Shown here: positions 8,923 to 18,039 of the stretch, in pieces
Position numbering within the stretch: the stretch's first letter is position 1
Layout of the letters: every line of letters starts with the position of its first letter
Assembly: GCF_002101785.1 (NCBI RefSeq)
Contig: NZ_LQPJ01000098.1
Span: 62,001 to 126,000 of the forward strand
Direction of reading: 5' to 3'
Origin: Mycobacterium palustre
GTDB taxonomy: Bacteria > Actinomycetota > Actinomycetes > Mycobacteriales > Mycobacteriaceae
DNA length: 64,000 nt
Notes under the pieces: model-generated
The model's input: only the letters and a program-made list of their open reading frames with translations
Told to the model about the DNA's origin: nothing
The model's database searches: none
Position numbers and translations under genes: made by a program

Positions 8923-9888
8923 ATGCTCCGGGTGATCGACCTATCGCGGCCGCCCGATTCCGGCGTCCCGGCACCGCCCGGGGCGGTCGTCGCCGCCGGC
9001 TCGGCCGCCGACATCGCGGCCGCCCAATATTGGCTTGACGCAGCGACTTTCACCCTCACCGAGGATCCCTGCGCCGACCGCCGGGTGGTCACCGTCGATT
9101 CGGTGCCCGAGGCGCTGGACGAGCTGACCCGGCGCTGCGACCGCTGGCCGCAGGCGAGCAGCGTGTGCGACGACGTGCTGCGCGCGGTCGATCCCCACGG
9201 CCCGGCGCTGGCCGGGGTGGTGACCGAGTCGTTGGCGTATTCGACCCTGCAGGCCGGGCCGGAGTTCGCGCGGTGGCTAGCCGAACGCGGGCCGGCCGAG
9301 ATGCCCGACATCGCCGATCCGGTGCTGGCACGACGCGACGGGGACGTCGTGCGCATCGCCTTCAACCGGCCGCAGCGCCACAACGCGTTCTCCACCGACG
9401 CGCGCGCCGCGCTGCTGGAGGCGCTGACCGTCGCGCTGCTCGACCCGTCGGTGACCGGGATCGAGTTGAGCGGCAACGGGCCGTCGTTCTGCAGCGGCGG
9501 GGATCTGGCCGAGTTCGGCACCTTCGCCGACCCGGCGAGCGCGCATTTGGCCCGCACCCGGCACAGCCCCGCCCTGGCGCTCGACGCGCTGACGGCCAGG
9601 CTCGGCCGGTCCTGCCGCGCCCGGGTTCACGGACGGGTGCTGGGCAGCGGATTGGAGATGGCCGCCTTCTGCGGATTGGTTGAGGCGCACGAAGATTCGG
9701 TATTCGGCCTGCCCGAGCTGGGCCTGGGACTCATCCCCGGCGCGGGCGGCACCGTCAGCGTCACCCGCCGGATCGGCCGCTGGCGCACGGCATACCTGGT
9801 GCTGTCCGGGCGCACGATCGGCGCCGACACCGCGCGCGCCTGGGGGCTGGTGGACGCGTCGTGCGCCGGCGTCCCGGCGGCCGATTAG
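8923..9888 (+). CDS. Enoyl-CoA hydratase/isomerase (crotonase) family protein
   Basis: 321 residues, starting 3 bp after the fadD4 stop and so in the same operon. The crotonase core begins at about residue 115 (RIAFNRPQRHNAFS). The oxyanion segment is LSGNGPSFCSGGDLAEFG (~180-197) and the second is GRVLGSGLEMAAFCGL; GLPELGLGLIPGAGGTVSV is the usual catalytic-loop region. The first ~110 residues are an N-terminal extension without a recognised fold, longer than in ordinary EchA proteins. The substrate is not predictable; it may process the acyl-CoA made by the preceding ligase. Confidence 0.87.
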   Translation: MLRVIDLSRPPDSGVPAPPGAVVAAGSAADIAAAQYWLDAATFTLTEDPCADRRVVTVDSVPEALDELTRRCDRWPQASSVCDDVLRAVDPHGPALAGVVTESLAYSTLQAGPEFARWLAERGPAEMPDIADPVLARRDGDVVRIAFNRPQRHNAFSTDARAALLEALTVALLDPSVTGIELSGNGPSFCSGGDLAEFGTFADPASAHLARTRHSPALALDALTARLGRSCRARVHGRVLGSGLEMAAFCGLVEAHEDSVFGLPELGLGLIPGAGGTVSVTRRIGRWRTAYLVLSGRTIGADTARAWGLVDASCAGVPAAD

Positions 9889-10271
9889 AAGGAATACGTT
9901 GTGGTTGTCGTAGAAGGCAGATGCGAAACGGACACTCCTACGGCGAAGAAAAAGACCCACAACATCGCCATCGCCACCCAGAAGACGCCGCTCGCGACCG
10001 CGCCGATGATGGCCCATTTTTTGGCGTTGTCGGCCGACGCCTGCGCCTCGGCATACCGCCCCTGGGCCCACTGCCCGGAGACCCTGCTGGAGTACACCAG
10101 CGACACGATCCCGAACGGGACGCAGCAAAGCACCGTGACCAGGACCGCCCAGACGAGGTAGTTGTCCGGCTCGCGTGGCGGCGGCCAACCGGGGTGCGGG
10201 GCCGGGTAACCCGGCGGCGGCTGACCGTGCCACTCGGGGGGACCTTGGTAGGGCCCAGGGGGATAACTCAT
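9885..10271 (-). CDS. CD225/dispanin-type small membrane protein
   Basis: 128 residues. A Pro-rich cytoplasmic N-terminus (MSYPPGPYQGPPEWHGQPPPG) is followed by DNYLVWAVLVTVLCCVPFGI, then SLVYSSRVSGQWAQGRYAEA and a second membrane helix (~residues 88-115). The intramembrane segment with paired Cys and PxGIVSLVYSS is the CD225 signature shared with eukaryotic IFITM proteins. The function of the bacterial forms is unknown. Its stop overlaps the end of the convergent crotonase gene by 4 bp. It lies downstream of fadE3 on the same strand, with 77 bp between them. Confidence 0.85.
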   Translation of the reverse strand: MSYPPGPYQGPPEWHGQPPPGYPAPHPGWPPPREPDNYLVWAVLVTVLCCVPFGIVSLVYSSRVSGQWAQGRYAEAQASADNAKKWAIIGAVASGVFWVAMAMLWVFFFAVGVSVSHLPSTTTTTYSF

Positions 10272-10348
10272 GGCTAACGCCCTTCCACACGGTCCCTTTG
10301 GTCCGGCAAATATACAGCACACGCCAAGGCCGAACCGGCGGATCGCCG

Positions 10349-11515
10349 TCAGACCCCGCCCCGGGCGACGAGCTGCCCGGCGATCACGTTGCGCTGGATC
10401 TCGTTGGTGCCCTCGCCGACGATCATCAGCGGCGCGTCGCGGAAGTACCGTTCCACGTCGTATTCGGTGGAGTAGCCGTAGCCGCCGTGGATGCGCACCG
10501 CGTTCAGCGCGATCTCCATCGCCGCCTCGGAGGCGAACAGCTTGGCCATCCCGGCCTCCATGTCGCAGCGTTCGCCGCCGTCGTAGCGCTCGGCGGCGTA
10601 ACGGGTCAGCTGGCGGGCGGCGGTGAGCTTGGTGGCCATGTCGGCCAGGTAGTTGCCGATCGCCTGGTGCTTCCAGATCGGCCGGCCGAAGCTCTCCCGC
10701 TGCCGGGCGTAGGCCAGCGCGTCCTCGAGGGCCGCCGTCGCCACGCCCAGCGCGCGGGCGGCTACCTGGATGCGGCCCGTTTCGAGGCCCTTCATCATCT
10801 GCGCAAAGCCCTCGCCCATCCGGCCGCCCAGCACCGCCGACGCCGGGGCGGAAAAGCCGTCGAACGACAGCTCGCACGACTCGACGCCCTTGTAGCCCAG
10901 CTTGGGCAGGTCGCGCGACACCGTCAGTCCCGGGCCCGGCTCGACGAGCACGATCGAAATGCCCTTGTGCCGCGGCGTGGCGCCCGGATCGGTCTTGCAC
11001 AGCAGCGCGATGAGGCCGGAACGGCGCGCGTTGCTGATCCACGTCTTGGAACCGTTGATCAGAAGGTTGCCGTCGCCGGCGGGCAGCGCGGTGGTCGTCA
11101 TGTTCTGCAGGTCCGAGCCGCCGCCGGGTTCCGTCAGCGCCATGGTGGCGCGCAGCTCGCCGGTGGCCATCGCCGGCAGGTAGGCGCGCTTTTGATCGTC
11201 GGTGCCAAACAGCGTCAACAGCTTGGCCACCACGGTGTGCCCGCCCATCGCGCCGGCCAGGCTCATCCAGCCCCGCGCCAGCTGCTCGGTGACCCGGACG
11301 TAGCACGGCATCGACACCGGCGAGCCGCCGTATTCCTCCGGAATCGCCAAGCCGTAGATGCCGATCCGCTTCATCTGCTCGATCCACGCCTCGGGATAGG
11401 TGTTGGCGTGCTCGACCTCGCGGACGCTCGGCTTGACGTCGCGGTCGATGAACTCCCGCACCGTCGCGACCAGCATCTCCTCTTCGTCGTTCAGCTCACT
11501 GCTCACCTGTGCCAT
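10349..11515 (-). CDS. fadE3: Acyl-CoA dehydrogenase FadE3
   Basis: FAD-dependent alpha,beta-dehydrogenation of an acyl-CoA in beta-oxidation. 388 residues from the ATG at 11515. Signatures are ATMALTEPGGGSDLQNM (FAD/substrate loop, ~120-136), KTWISNARRSG, and the C-terminal GEGTNEIQRN with the likely catalytic Glu. An upstream ATG at 11539 would add eight residues and run into the start of the divergent gene, so it is less likely. Only 9 bp separate its start from the GTG of the Rv0216 homologue, so the two divergent promoters must lie inside each other's coding sequence or the starts differ. Confidence 0.94.
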   Translation of the reverse strand: MAQVSSELNDEEEMLVATVREFIDRDVKPSVREVEHANTYPEAWIEQMKRIGIYGLAIPEEYGGSPVSMPCYVRVTEQLARGWMSLAGAMGGHTVVAKLLTLFGTDDQKRAYLPAMATGELRATMALTEPGGGSDLQNMTTTALPAGDGNLLINGSKTWISNARRSGLIALLCKTDPGATPRHKGISIVLVEPGPGLTVSRDLPKLGYKGVESCELSFDGFSAPASAVLGGRMGEGFAQMMKGLETGRIQVAARALGVATAALEDALAYARQRESFGRPIWKHQAIGNYLADMATKLTAARQLTRYAAERYDGGERCDMEAGMAKLFASEAAMEIALNAVRIHGGYGYSTEYDVERYFRDAPLMIVGEGTNEIQRNVIAGQLVARGGV

Positions 11516-11524
11516 ATTGGCCCC

Positions 11525-12532
11525 GTGACTTATCTGCATTCACGCCAGGGCGGCCCCTACTTCGACGAGCTGACGAGAGGTCAGGTCTTCGACTGGGCTC
11601 CGGCGGTGACGCTCTCGACGGGTATGGCCGCGGCGCATCAGGCGATCCTGGGCGATCGGCTGCGGCTGGCGCTGGACGCCGACCTGTGCGCCGCGGTGAC
11701 CGGCGCGCCCGGGCCGTTGGCGCACCCGGGCCTGGTATGCGACGTCGCGATCGGGCAGAGCACCCTGGCCACCCAGCGGGTCAAGGCCAACCTGTTCTAC
11801 CGCGGGCTGACGTTCCACCGGTTCCCGGTCATCGGCGACTCCCTCTACACCCGCACCGAAGTGGTTGGGCTGCGGGCGAATTCGCCCAAACCGGGCCGGC
11901 CGCCGACGGGGATGGCGGCGCTGCGGATGACCACCATCGACCAGGCCGACCGGTTAATCCTCGACTTCTACCGGTGTGCGATGCTGCCGGCGAGCCCGGG
12001 CTGGCACCCCGGCGACGCCGCCGGCGACGACCTGTCCACGATCGGCGCCGACGTGCCCGGCCCCGCGTCCGACCCGACCGCACGGTGGGACGGCGAGGCC
12101 TTCCGCGACAAGGTGCCCGGCCCGCATTTCGACCCTGGCCTGGCCGGAGCGGTGTTGGGCAGCACCGGCGACGTGGTAAGCAGCGCACCGGAACTCGCGC
12201 GACTCACCCTGAATATCGCCGCGACACACCACGATTCGCGGGTCGGCGGGCGCCGGCTGGTGTACGGCGGGCACACCATCGGGCTCGCCCTGGCGCAGGC
12301 AACCCGGCTGCTGCCCAACCTGGCGACGGTGCTCGGGTGGCAGTCCTGCGATCACACCGGCCCGGTGTACGAGGGCGACACCCTCTACAGCGAGCTGCAC
12401 GTCGAATCCGCCGAGCCCACCGAGCGCGGCGGCGTGCTCGCGCTGCGATCGCTGGTCTACGCGGCCGGCCGCTCCGACGGCGAGGCGGATCGGCAGGTCC
12501 TGGACTGGCGCTACCGCGCGCTGCAGTTCTAA
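11525..12532 (+). CDS. Double-hotdog R-hydratase-like protein (Rv0216 orthologue)
   Basis: 335 residues beginning VTYLHSRQGG at a GTG. It matches M. tuberculosis Rv0216, whose crystal structure is a double hotdog resembling (R)-specific enoyl hydratases but with an incomplete active site. The C-terminal hotdog contains GGRRLVYGGHTIGLALAQATRLLP, similar in place to the hydratase helix. The physiological substrate is unknown. The divergent arrangement with fadE3 suggests a shared lipid-degradation role. This frame is open far upstream but crosses fadE3, so only the start at 11525 is sensible. Confidence 0.9.
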   Translation: MTYLHSRQGGPYFDELTRGQVFDWAPAVTLSTGMAAAHQAILGDRLRLALDADLCAAVTGAPGPLAHPGLVCDVAIGQSTLATQRVKANLFYRGLTFHRFPVIGDSLYTRTEVVGLRANSPKPGRPPTGMAALRMTTIDQADRLILDFYRCAMLPASPGWHPGDAAGDDLSTIGADVPGPASDPTARWDGEAFRDKVPGPHFDPGLAGAVLGSTGDVVSSAPELARLTLNIAATHHDSRVGGRRLVYGGHTIGLALAQATRLLPNLATVLGWQSCDHTGPVYEGDTLYSELHVESAEPTERGGVLALRSLVYAAGRSDGEADRQVLDWRYRALQF

Positions 12533-12558
12533 GTCTGTGCGACGGGCACAATGGTGGC

Positions 12559-13740
12559 GTGAGCTCGGCGTCGTTCAAGTGGGGGAGCAGCGGGCTGGCC
12601 TACCTGACGGGCCGACCCGACGGGCCGGCCGACTTCTCCCGCGCGAACGTGCTGGCCCGCGCCGAGCGCGTGGCGGCGGCCCTCGGTGATCGACTGTGCA
12701 TCGGCGTAGACGCGGCCACGCTGCTGACCGGTCGGGCCGCGCTGCTCGGGTTGAGCCGCGCCGGCCGCATGTCGGCCGGCGGCGCCACCCGATTGCTGAA
12801 GGCCGCGGACGGCTGGTGGGCGGTCACGCTGTCGCGCCCCGACGACGTCGCCGCGGTCCCGGCGCTGATCCAGGCCAGCGAGGCACCCGCCGACACATGG
12901 TTAGCGCTGCAGCGTTGGGCCGCAACGCGATCGGTGACCGCGATCGTCGACCGGGCGGCCCTGCTCGACATCCCGGCGGCCGGCCTCGGCGAGGCCGCGG
13001 CCCGACCGCCGTCGATACGCCCGACGGGCGGCCGCGCGTCTCCCCGGGCAGCGGCCGGCCTGCTGGTGGCCGACCTGTCGTCGATGTGGGCGGGCCCGCT
13101 GTGCGGCGCGCTGCTGGCGCGCGCGGGGGCGACGGTCGTCAAGGTCGAAAGCCCCCGGCGCCCGGACGGCACCCGCGCCGGCAACCCGGCCTTCTTCGAT
13201 TGGGTGAACGGCGAAAAGCTCTCCTACAGCATCGATTTCGACGGCCAGGCGGGCGAACTGCGCGAGCTGCTCGCCGCGGCCGACATCGTCATCGAGGGCA
13301 CGCGGCCCGCGGCGCTCGCGCGGCGACGCCTCGGCCCGGACCACGTCCCGGCGCGGCCGGGACGAATCTGGTTGCGCATCAGCGGATTCGACGATCACCG
13401 CCCGGCCTTCGGCGATGACGCCGCGGTGGCCGGCGGCTTGGTCGGCACCGCCGCCGAAGGGCCGGTGTTCTGCGGCGACGCCATCGCCGACCCGCTGACC
13501 GGGCTGGAGGCCGCGCTGGAAGTGGCGCAATCGCTCGGCCGCGGCGGCGGCGAACTGATCCACGCGTCGATGGCGGCGGTGGCGGCGACCTACGCGGCGC
13601 TGCCGACCGAGGCGTCGCAGGCACCGCACCCGGCCCCGCCGCCGCGGCCGCCGGCGCCCTCGACGCCCGCGCCCGCGCTGGGCGCCGACAACGACGCCGT
13701 GCGGCGCCTGGTAAGCGAAAGACGCTGCGCCCCATGTTGA
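12559..13740 (+). CDS. CaiB/BaiF-type (class III) CoA-transferase-like protein
   Basis: 393 residues from a GTG at 12559. The family core is recognisable from residue ~170: LLVADLSSMWAGPLCGALLA, then GATVVKVESPRRPDGTR and PAFFDWVNGEKLSY, the CoA-binding and nucleotide-loop motifs of formyl-CoA transferase relatives. The catalytic Asp expected after the VKVE motif is not obvious by eye. The first ~150 residues are divergent, and the protein is shorter than a classical 400-440-aa enzyme at its C-terminus, ending in a Pro-rich tail. Its stop overlaps the amidohydrolase start by 7 bp, suggesting one operon. I do not recall this pair in the M. tuberculosis locus. Confidence 0.8.
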   Translation: MSSASFKWGSSGLAYLTGRPDGPADFSRANVLARAERVAAALGDRLCIGVDAATLLTGRAALLGLSRAGRMSAGGATRLLKAADGWWAVTLSRPDDVAAVPALIQASEAPADTWLALQRWAATRSVTAIVDRAALLDIPAAGLGEAAARPPSIRPTGGRASPRAAAGLLVADLSSMWAGPLCGALLARAGATVVKVESPRRPDGTRAGNPAFFDWVNGEKLSYSIDFDGQAGELRELLAAADIVIEGTRPAALARRRLGPDHVPARPGRIWLRISGFDDHRPAFGDDAAVAGGLVGTAAEGPVFCGDAIADPLTGLEAALEVAQSLGRGGGELIHASMAAVAATYAALPTEASQAPHPAPPPRPPAPSTPAPALGADNDAVRRLVSERRCAPC

Positions 13741-15038
13741 TCAAGCGGGCCGCGTTGCTGGACGGCACGATCACCGACATCCGGGTCGGGGAGCGGATCG
13801 ACGAGCTGGGCGACGATTTGGTGGCCGCGCCGGGCGAGGGCGTGCTCTACGCCGGCGGCGGAGCGGTTGTGCCGGGCCTGCACGACCACCACGTGCACGT
13901 GCGGTCGGCGGCGTCGGCGTTGGACTCCTTCTTCGTCGGGCCGCCCGGCGTCACCACCAAAGCCCAACTGGCACAACTGCTGTCGAACGCCACGCCCGGC
14001 CCCGACGGGTGGATCCGCGCCGTCGGCTACCACGAGTCGGTCGCCGGCGAGCTGGACCGGTCCGCCATCGACGCCGTGGTGCGCAGGGTTCCGGTGCGCA
14101 TCCAGCACCGCAGCGGTGCGCTGTGGATGCTCAACTCCGAGGCCCTGAGCCGGGTCGGCCTGGCCGAACACCCCGACGGGCGCCTGCGCAGCGCCGAGGG
14201 CGGCTGGTCGGACGCCGTGGCGCGCCGCGAATCCGACCTTGCCGAGCTCAGCCGCCGCATCACCGCCTACGGCGTCACCGGCGTCACCGACGCCACCCCG
14301 GACCTTGCCGCCGACGACATGGTCTCGCTGCTGGCCGCCCACCGGCTCGGCGAATTCCGGCCCCGCACAAGCTTTTTGTCCCCGGGTAAGAAGATCTTGC
14401 ACGACGACCGTCTCGACCTCGACGGGCTGGCCGAGTGGATCGCCGACCAGCACCGCGCCGAGCGACCGGTCGCCGTGCACTGCGTGACCGCGGCGCAGCT
14501 CGTGGTGACCATCGCCGCCCTGCGCGCCGCCGGCAGTCATCCGCTGGATCGCATCGAGCACGCCGCCGTGGTGCCGGAAGACAACCTGCCCGACCTCGCC
14601 GGGCTCGGCATCACGGTGGTGACCCAGCCCAACTTCGTGGCCGAGCGCGGCGATCAGTACCTCGCCGACGTCCCCGCCGCCGAACACGACCAGCTGTGGC
14701 GGGTCGCGTCGCTGCGGAAAGCCGGGGTGCCCGTGGCCCTGTCCACCGACATGCCGTTCGGTCACGGCGATCCGTGGACCGCGATGCGCGCCGCGGTGTA
14801 TCGCACCACGCCCAGCGGCGCGGTGCTCAACGCGAACGAACGCGTCTCGGCGCGACAGGCCTTGGCGATGTTCCTGGGGCGGTCGGACCGGCCGGGCCGG
14901 GCGCGGGCCGTCGAACCCGGCCAGCCCGGAGACCTCTGCGTGCTGAGCGAGCCACCGGCGACGGTGCTGGCCGAACTGGACGCCGGCATGGTGGCGGCCA
15001 CCGTGATCGGCGGCGAGCTGGTGTACTTCGCGATGTGA
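13734..15038 (+). CDS. Amidohydrolase family 3 metalloenzyme
   Basis: 434 residues. The N-terminal beta-sandwich leads into GAVVPGLHDHHVHVRS, the HxH metal site of the amidohydrolase superfamily (residues ~44-59). RIEHAAVV near residue 270 gives the next His, ALSTDMPFGHGDPW carries the conserved Asp, and the sequence ends with the usual PGDLCVL strand. It probably hydrolyses a C-N bond in an amide or cyclic amide; the substrate is unknown. It overlaps the CoA-transferase gene and converges on lipW, whose stop lies 7 bp away. Confidence 0.87.
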   Translation: MLIKRAALLDGTITDIRVGERIDELGDDLVAAPGEGVLYAGGGAVVPGLHDHHVHVRSAASALDSFFVGPPGVTTKAQLAQLLSNATPGPDGWIRAVGYHESVAGELDRSAIDAVVRRVPVRIQHRSGALWMLNSEALSRVGLAEHPDGRLRSAEGGWSDAVARRESDLAELSRRITAYGVTGVTDATPDLAADDMVSLLAAHRLGEFRPRTSFLSPGKKILHDDRLDLDGLAEWIADQHRAERPVAVHCVTAAQLVVTIAALRAAGSHPLDRIEHAAVVPEDNLPDLAGLGITVVTQPNFVAERGDQYLADVPAAEHDQLWRVASLRKAGVPVALSTDMPFGHGDPWTAMRAAVYRTTPSGAVLNANERVSARQALAMFLGRSDRPGRARAVEPGQPGDLCVLSEPPATVLAELDAGMVAATVIGGELVYFAM

Positions 15039-15045
15039 CCGGTGA

Positions 15046-15960
15046 TCAGGCCGCCGGCGCGAGCGCGTCGCGCAGGCCGTCACACTGGCTGGCGAAAAAC
15101 CGCTGCGCCACTTGGGCCTTGGGCGCCACCGCGTCGAAGCCGTGGAATGCGCCCGGAACGATCTCGACGTGGCACGGCACCCCGGCCGCGCGCAGCCGTT
15201 CAGCGTAGGCCAGGTCCTCGTCGTGGAACAGGTCGTGGGTGCCGACGCCGATCCACGCCGGCGCCAGCCCGCCCAGGTCCTCGCGCCGCGCCGGGACGGC
15301 GACCCGCGGGTCGGCGTCGCCCAGGTAGGCCTTCCAGCCGAAGCGGTTGCTGCGCACGCTCCACAGCCGGTAGTTCGGGTCGGCTGCAGACGCCGAACTC
15401 CGGTCGTCCAGCATCGGGTAGACCAACAGCTGAAACACCGGGGCGATTTCGCCGCGGTCGCGGGCCAGCAGGGCCAGCGCGGCCGCGAGGCCGCCGCCGG
15501 CGCTGGCGCCGCCGATCGCCAGCCGGGTCTCGTCCACCGTGGCTTGTCCGGCCAGCCAGGTCAGCGCCGCGTAGCAGTCCTCGAGCGGGCCGGGGTACGG
15601 GTGTTCGGGTGCCAGGCGGTATTCCACCGACGCCACGGTGATGCCGAGCCGCTTGCAGAACCGGCGGCACAGCCGGTCGTCCTGCTGGGCGGTGCCGATG
15701 ACGTAACCGCCGCCGTGTATCCACAGCAGCGCGGCGGTGGGCTCGGTGGCGACCGGTCGGAACAATCGGACGCCGGCCCCGGAGCCCAGCTCGATCACCT
15801 CGACGCCGGAGGTGTCGGGCCGGCGGAGTCGCCCCGTCACCGCGGTCAGCGTCCGCACGATCGGCAGGGTGCGCGGACCGATGATGTGTCGCGGGGTGAT
15901 ACGGGCGGCGCGGCGCAGGTCGGGGTGAACGTCGTTGTTCGGCACCGGACAAGTATCCAT
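15046..15960 (-). CDS. lipW: Esterase/lipase LipW (HSL family)
   Basis: 304-residue alpha/beta-hydrolase of the hormone-sensitive-lipase family. The oxyanion motif is LLWIHGGGYVIG (~78-89). The nucleophile elbow GGASAGGGLA gives the Ser, GTHDLFHDEDLAY the Asp, and GAFHGFD the His. No signal peptide. The ATG at 15960 (MDTCPVPNN) gives the length of the M. tuberculosis protein (302 aa); an ATG four codons upstream is possible. A 186-bp divergent gap separates it from the methyltransferase gene. Confidence 0.92.
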   Translation of the reverse strand: MDTCPVPNNDVHPDLRRAARITPRHIIGPRTLPIVRTLTAVTGRLRRPDTSGVEVIELGSGAGVRLFRPVATEPTAALLWIHGGGYVIGTAQQDDRLCRRFCKRLGITVASVEYRLAPEHPYPGPLEDCYAALTWLAGQATVDETRLAIGGASAGGGLAAALALLARDRGEIAPVFQLLVYPMLDDRSSASAADPNYRLWSVRSNRFGWKAYLGDADPRVAVPARREDLGGLAPAWIGVGTHDLFHDEDLAYAERLRAAGVPCHVEIVPGAFHGFDAVAPKAQVAQRFFASQCDGLRDALAPAA

Positions 15961-16146
15961 CCGCGCGCGCATCGGCACCGAAGCACCGCCGTGAAACCCG
16001 TCGGTGGCCCGGCTCCGGGCGGCGTGGTTAGCGGGCCCGGGCTCGGGGTATCGGTCCCGGTGATCCAAATGCTGGTGTATCCCGTGGATACCGGCGTGTG
16101 GTGCGCGTCCGGGCCGCCTGGTCGTGCTAGATGCGAGAGGCGAGAC

Positions 16147-16800
16147 ATGCTGGGCCACCTCTACGACCGGGCGCTCGGCGGCCAACGGTGCTGGATCCGG
16201 CACGAGGACGGCGAGATACGGCCGCTGCCCGCGCACCGCTGGTTGGGCGCGCGATGTCCCGGCGACCCGCCCGCCGACGCCGTCGACGAGGTCTTTGACG
16301 ATGCCGTCACGCGGATGTGCGCGGGCCCGGCGATCGAGCTGGGGTGCGGGCCCGGGCGGTTGGTCGCCAGGCTGATCCGGCGGGGCATACCGGCGCTGGG
16401 CATCGATCGCTCCGCGGCGGCGATCCGCCTGGCGTGCCGCGGCGGGGCGCCGGCGCTGCTGGGCGACGTGTTCGGCCCGCTGCCCGGAACGGGTCAGTGG
16501 CGGACGGTCCTGCTGGTCGACGGCAACGTCGGCCTGGGCGGCGACCCGCGGCGAATTCTGCGGCGCGCCGCCGAGCTGCTGGGGCGCGGCGGGCGCTGCG
16601 TCGCGGAGTTCGACGCCGAGGTCGCGGGCGTATGTTCGCGATGGGTGCGGCTGGAGTCCGGCGCCGAGGTGGGACCCTGGTTCCGGTGGGCGTCGGTGGG
16701 CGTGGACAGCGCCGCCGCGCTGGCCGAGCAGGCGGGCCTGAGGCTGACCGGCGTCCGCCCGATCGGCGGCCGGGTGATCGCGACCCTGGCCGCCTCGTGA
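16147..16800 (+). CDS. SAM-dependent methyltransferase
   Basis: 217 residues of class I fold. Motif I is PAIELGCGPGRLVARLI (~58-74), followed by the acidic GIDRS and a motif-IV-like LLVDGNVGLGGDPRRIL. The substrate is not predictable. Its stop codon overlaps the GTG of the molybdopterin oxidoreductase (GTGA), so it belongs to the rightward operon methyltransferase, oxidoreductase, membrane protein, lipC. Co-translation with a redox enzyme may hint at modification of a quinone-like or small-molecule partner, which is speculation. I do not recall this gene in the M. tuberculosis order. Confidence 0.85.
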   Translation: MLGHLYDRALGGQRCWIRHEDGEIRPLPAHRWLGARCPGDPPADAVDEVFDDAVTRMCAGPAIELGCGPGRLVARLIRRGIPALGIDRSAAAIRLACRGGAPALLGDVFGPLPGTGQWRTVLLVDGNVGLGGDPRRILRRAAELLGRGGRCVAEFDAEVAGVCSRWVRLESGAEVGPWFRWASVGVDSAAALAEQAGLRLTGVRPIGGRVIATLAAS

Positions 16801-18038
16801 ACAGGTTTCGCAGCCCGCTGCGAGGCCCCTGGCTGACCTCGGTGTTCGGTCTGGCGCTGTTGGTCGCGCTGCCGGTCGTCATCGTCACCGGGCTGCTGTC
16901 CTACGCCGCCTACGCGCCCCAGCTCGGCCAGGCCATCCCCGGGGACGTGGGCTGGCTGCGGCCGCCCGCCTTCGCCTGGCCGACCCGGCCGTCGTGGCTG
17001 TACCGGCTGACCCAGGGACTGCACGTCGGCCTGGGGCTGGTGATCATTCCGGTGGTGCTGGCCAAGCTGTGGTCGGTGATTCCGCGGCTGTTCGTGTGGC
17101 CGCCGGCCCGCTCGATCGCCCAGGCGCTGGAGCGGCTGTCATTGCTGATGCTGGTGGGCGGCGTGCTGTTCGAGATCGTCACCGGTGTGCTCAACATCCA
17201 GTACGACTACGTCTTCGGGTTCAGCTTCTACACCGGCCACTACTTCGGTGCCTGGGTGTTCAGCGCCGGATTCTTGATGCACATCACCCTCAAGATCCCC
17301 CGGATGGTCACCGGGCTGCGGTCGCTGCCGCTACGAGAAGTGTTGCGCACCAATCGCATCGACACCCGCCCGGAGCCGCCCGATCCGGACGGGTTGGTGT
17401 CGACGGCGCCCGCCGAGCCGACCATGAGCAGGCGCGGTGCCCTGGCGCTCGTCGGCGCCGGGGTGCTGCTCGTCGGCGCGCTGACCGCGGGCCAGACCCT
17501 CGGAGGTGCCGCCCGCGGCGCGGCCCTGCTGCTGCCCCGCGGGCGCGGGCCCCGAGGTCCCGGTGCTTTCCGGGGCGACTTCCCGGTCAACAAGACGGCC
17601 CTCGCCGCCGGGATCGTCCCCGAAAGCGTGGGCGCCGGTTGGCGTTTGACGCTGCGCGGCGGCCCGTCGGAGGTGGTGCTCGACCGGGCGGCGCTGGCCG
17701 GGATGCCGCAGCACACCGCGCGGCTGCCGATCGCCTGCGTCGAGGGCTGGTCGACCGTGCAGACCTGGAGCGGGGTGCGGCTCGCCGAGCTGGCGCGGCT
17801 GGCCGGGGTGCCCGCACCGCGCGCGGCGCGCGTGGCGTCGCTGCAGCGCGGCGGGGCGTTCGGTGCGGCGGCGTTGCAGGCCAACCAGATTCGCGATCCC
17901 GACGCCCTGCTGGCGCTCCGGGTCAACGGCGCCGACCTGCCCCTGGATCACGGGTATCCGGCGCGCGTCATCGTTCCCGCGCTGCCGGGCGTGCACAACA
18001 CCAAGTGGGTCGCGTCCATCGAGTTCGAGCCGAGCTGA
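16797..18038 (+). CDS. Membrane molybdopterin oxidoreductase: cytochrome b-like domain plus sulfite-oxidase domain (Rv0218 orthologue)
   Basis: 413 residues. Residues ~15-165 form about four membrane helices with His in LTQGLHVGLGL, FYTGHYFGAW and FLMHITLKIPRM, placed as heme-b ligands of a b561/FdnI-like domain. After one more hydrophobic segment (~205-225) comes a sulfite-oxidase/YedY-type molybdopterin domain with the invariant Cys in LPIACVEGW and GYPARVIVPALPGVHN near the C-terminus. The domain order suggests electrons pass from a Mo-cofactor site outside the membrane to quinone within one polypeptide. The substrate is unknown. GTG start within the previous stop. Confidence 0.88.
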   Translation: MNRFRSPLRGPWLTSVFGLALLVALPVVIVTGLLSYAAYAPQLGQAIPGDVGWLRPPAFAWPTRPSWLYRLTQGLHVGLGLVIIPVVLAKLWSVIPRLFVWPPARSIAQALERLSLLMLVGGVLFEIVTGVLNIQYDYVFGFSFYTGHYFGAWVFSAGFLMHITLKIPRMVTGLRSLPLREVLRTNRIDTRPEPPDPDGLVSTAPAEPTMSRRGALALVGAGVLLVGALTAGQTLGGAARGAALLLPRGRGPRGPGAFRGDFPVNKTALAAGIVPESVGAGWRLTLRGGPSEVVLDRAALAGMPQHTARLPIACVEGWSTVQTWSGVRLAELARLAGVPAPRAARVASLQRGGAFGAAALQANQIRDPDALLALRVNGADLPLDHGYPARVIVPALPGVHNTKWVASIEFEPS

Positions 18039-18039
18039 G

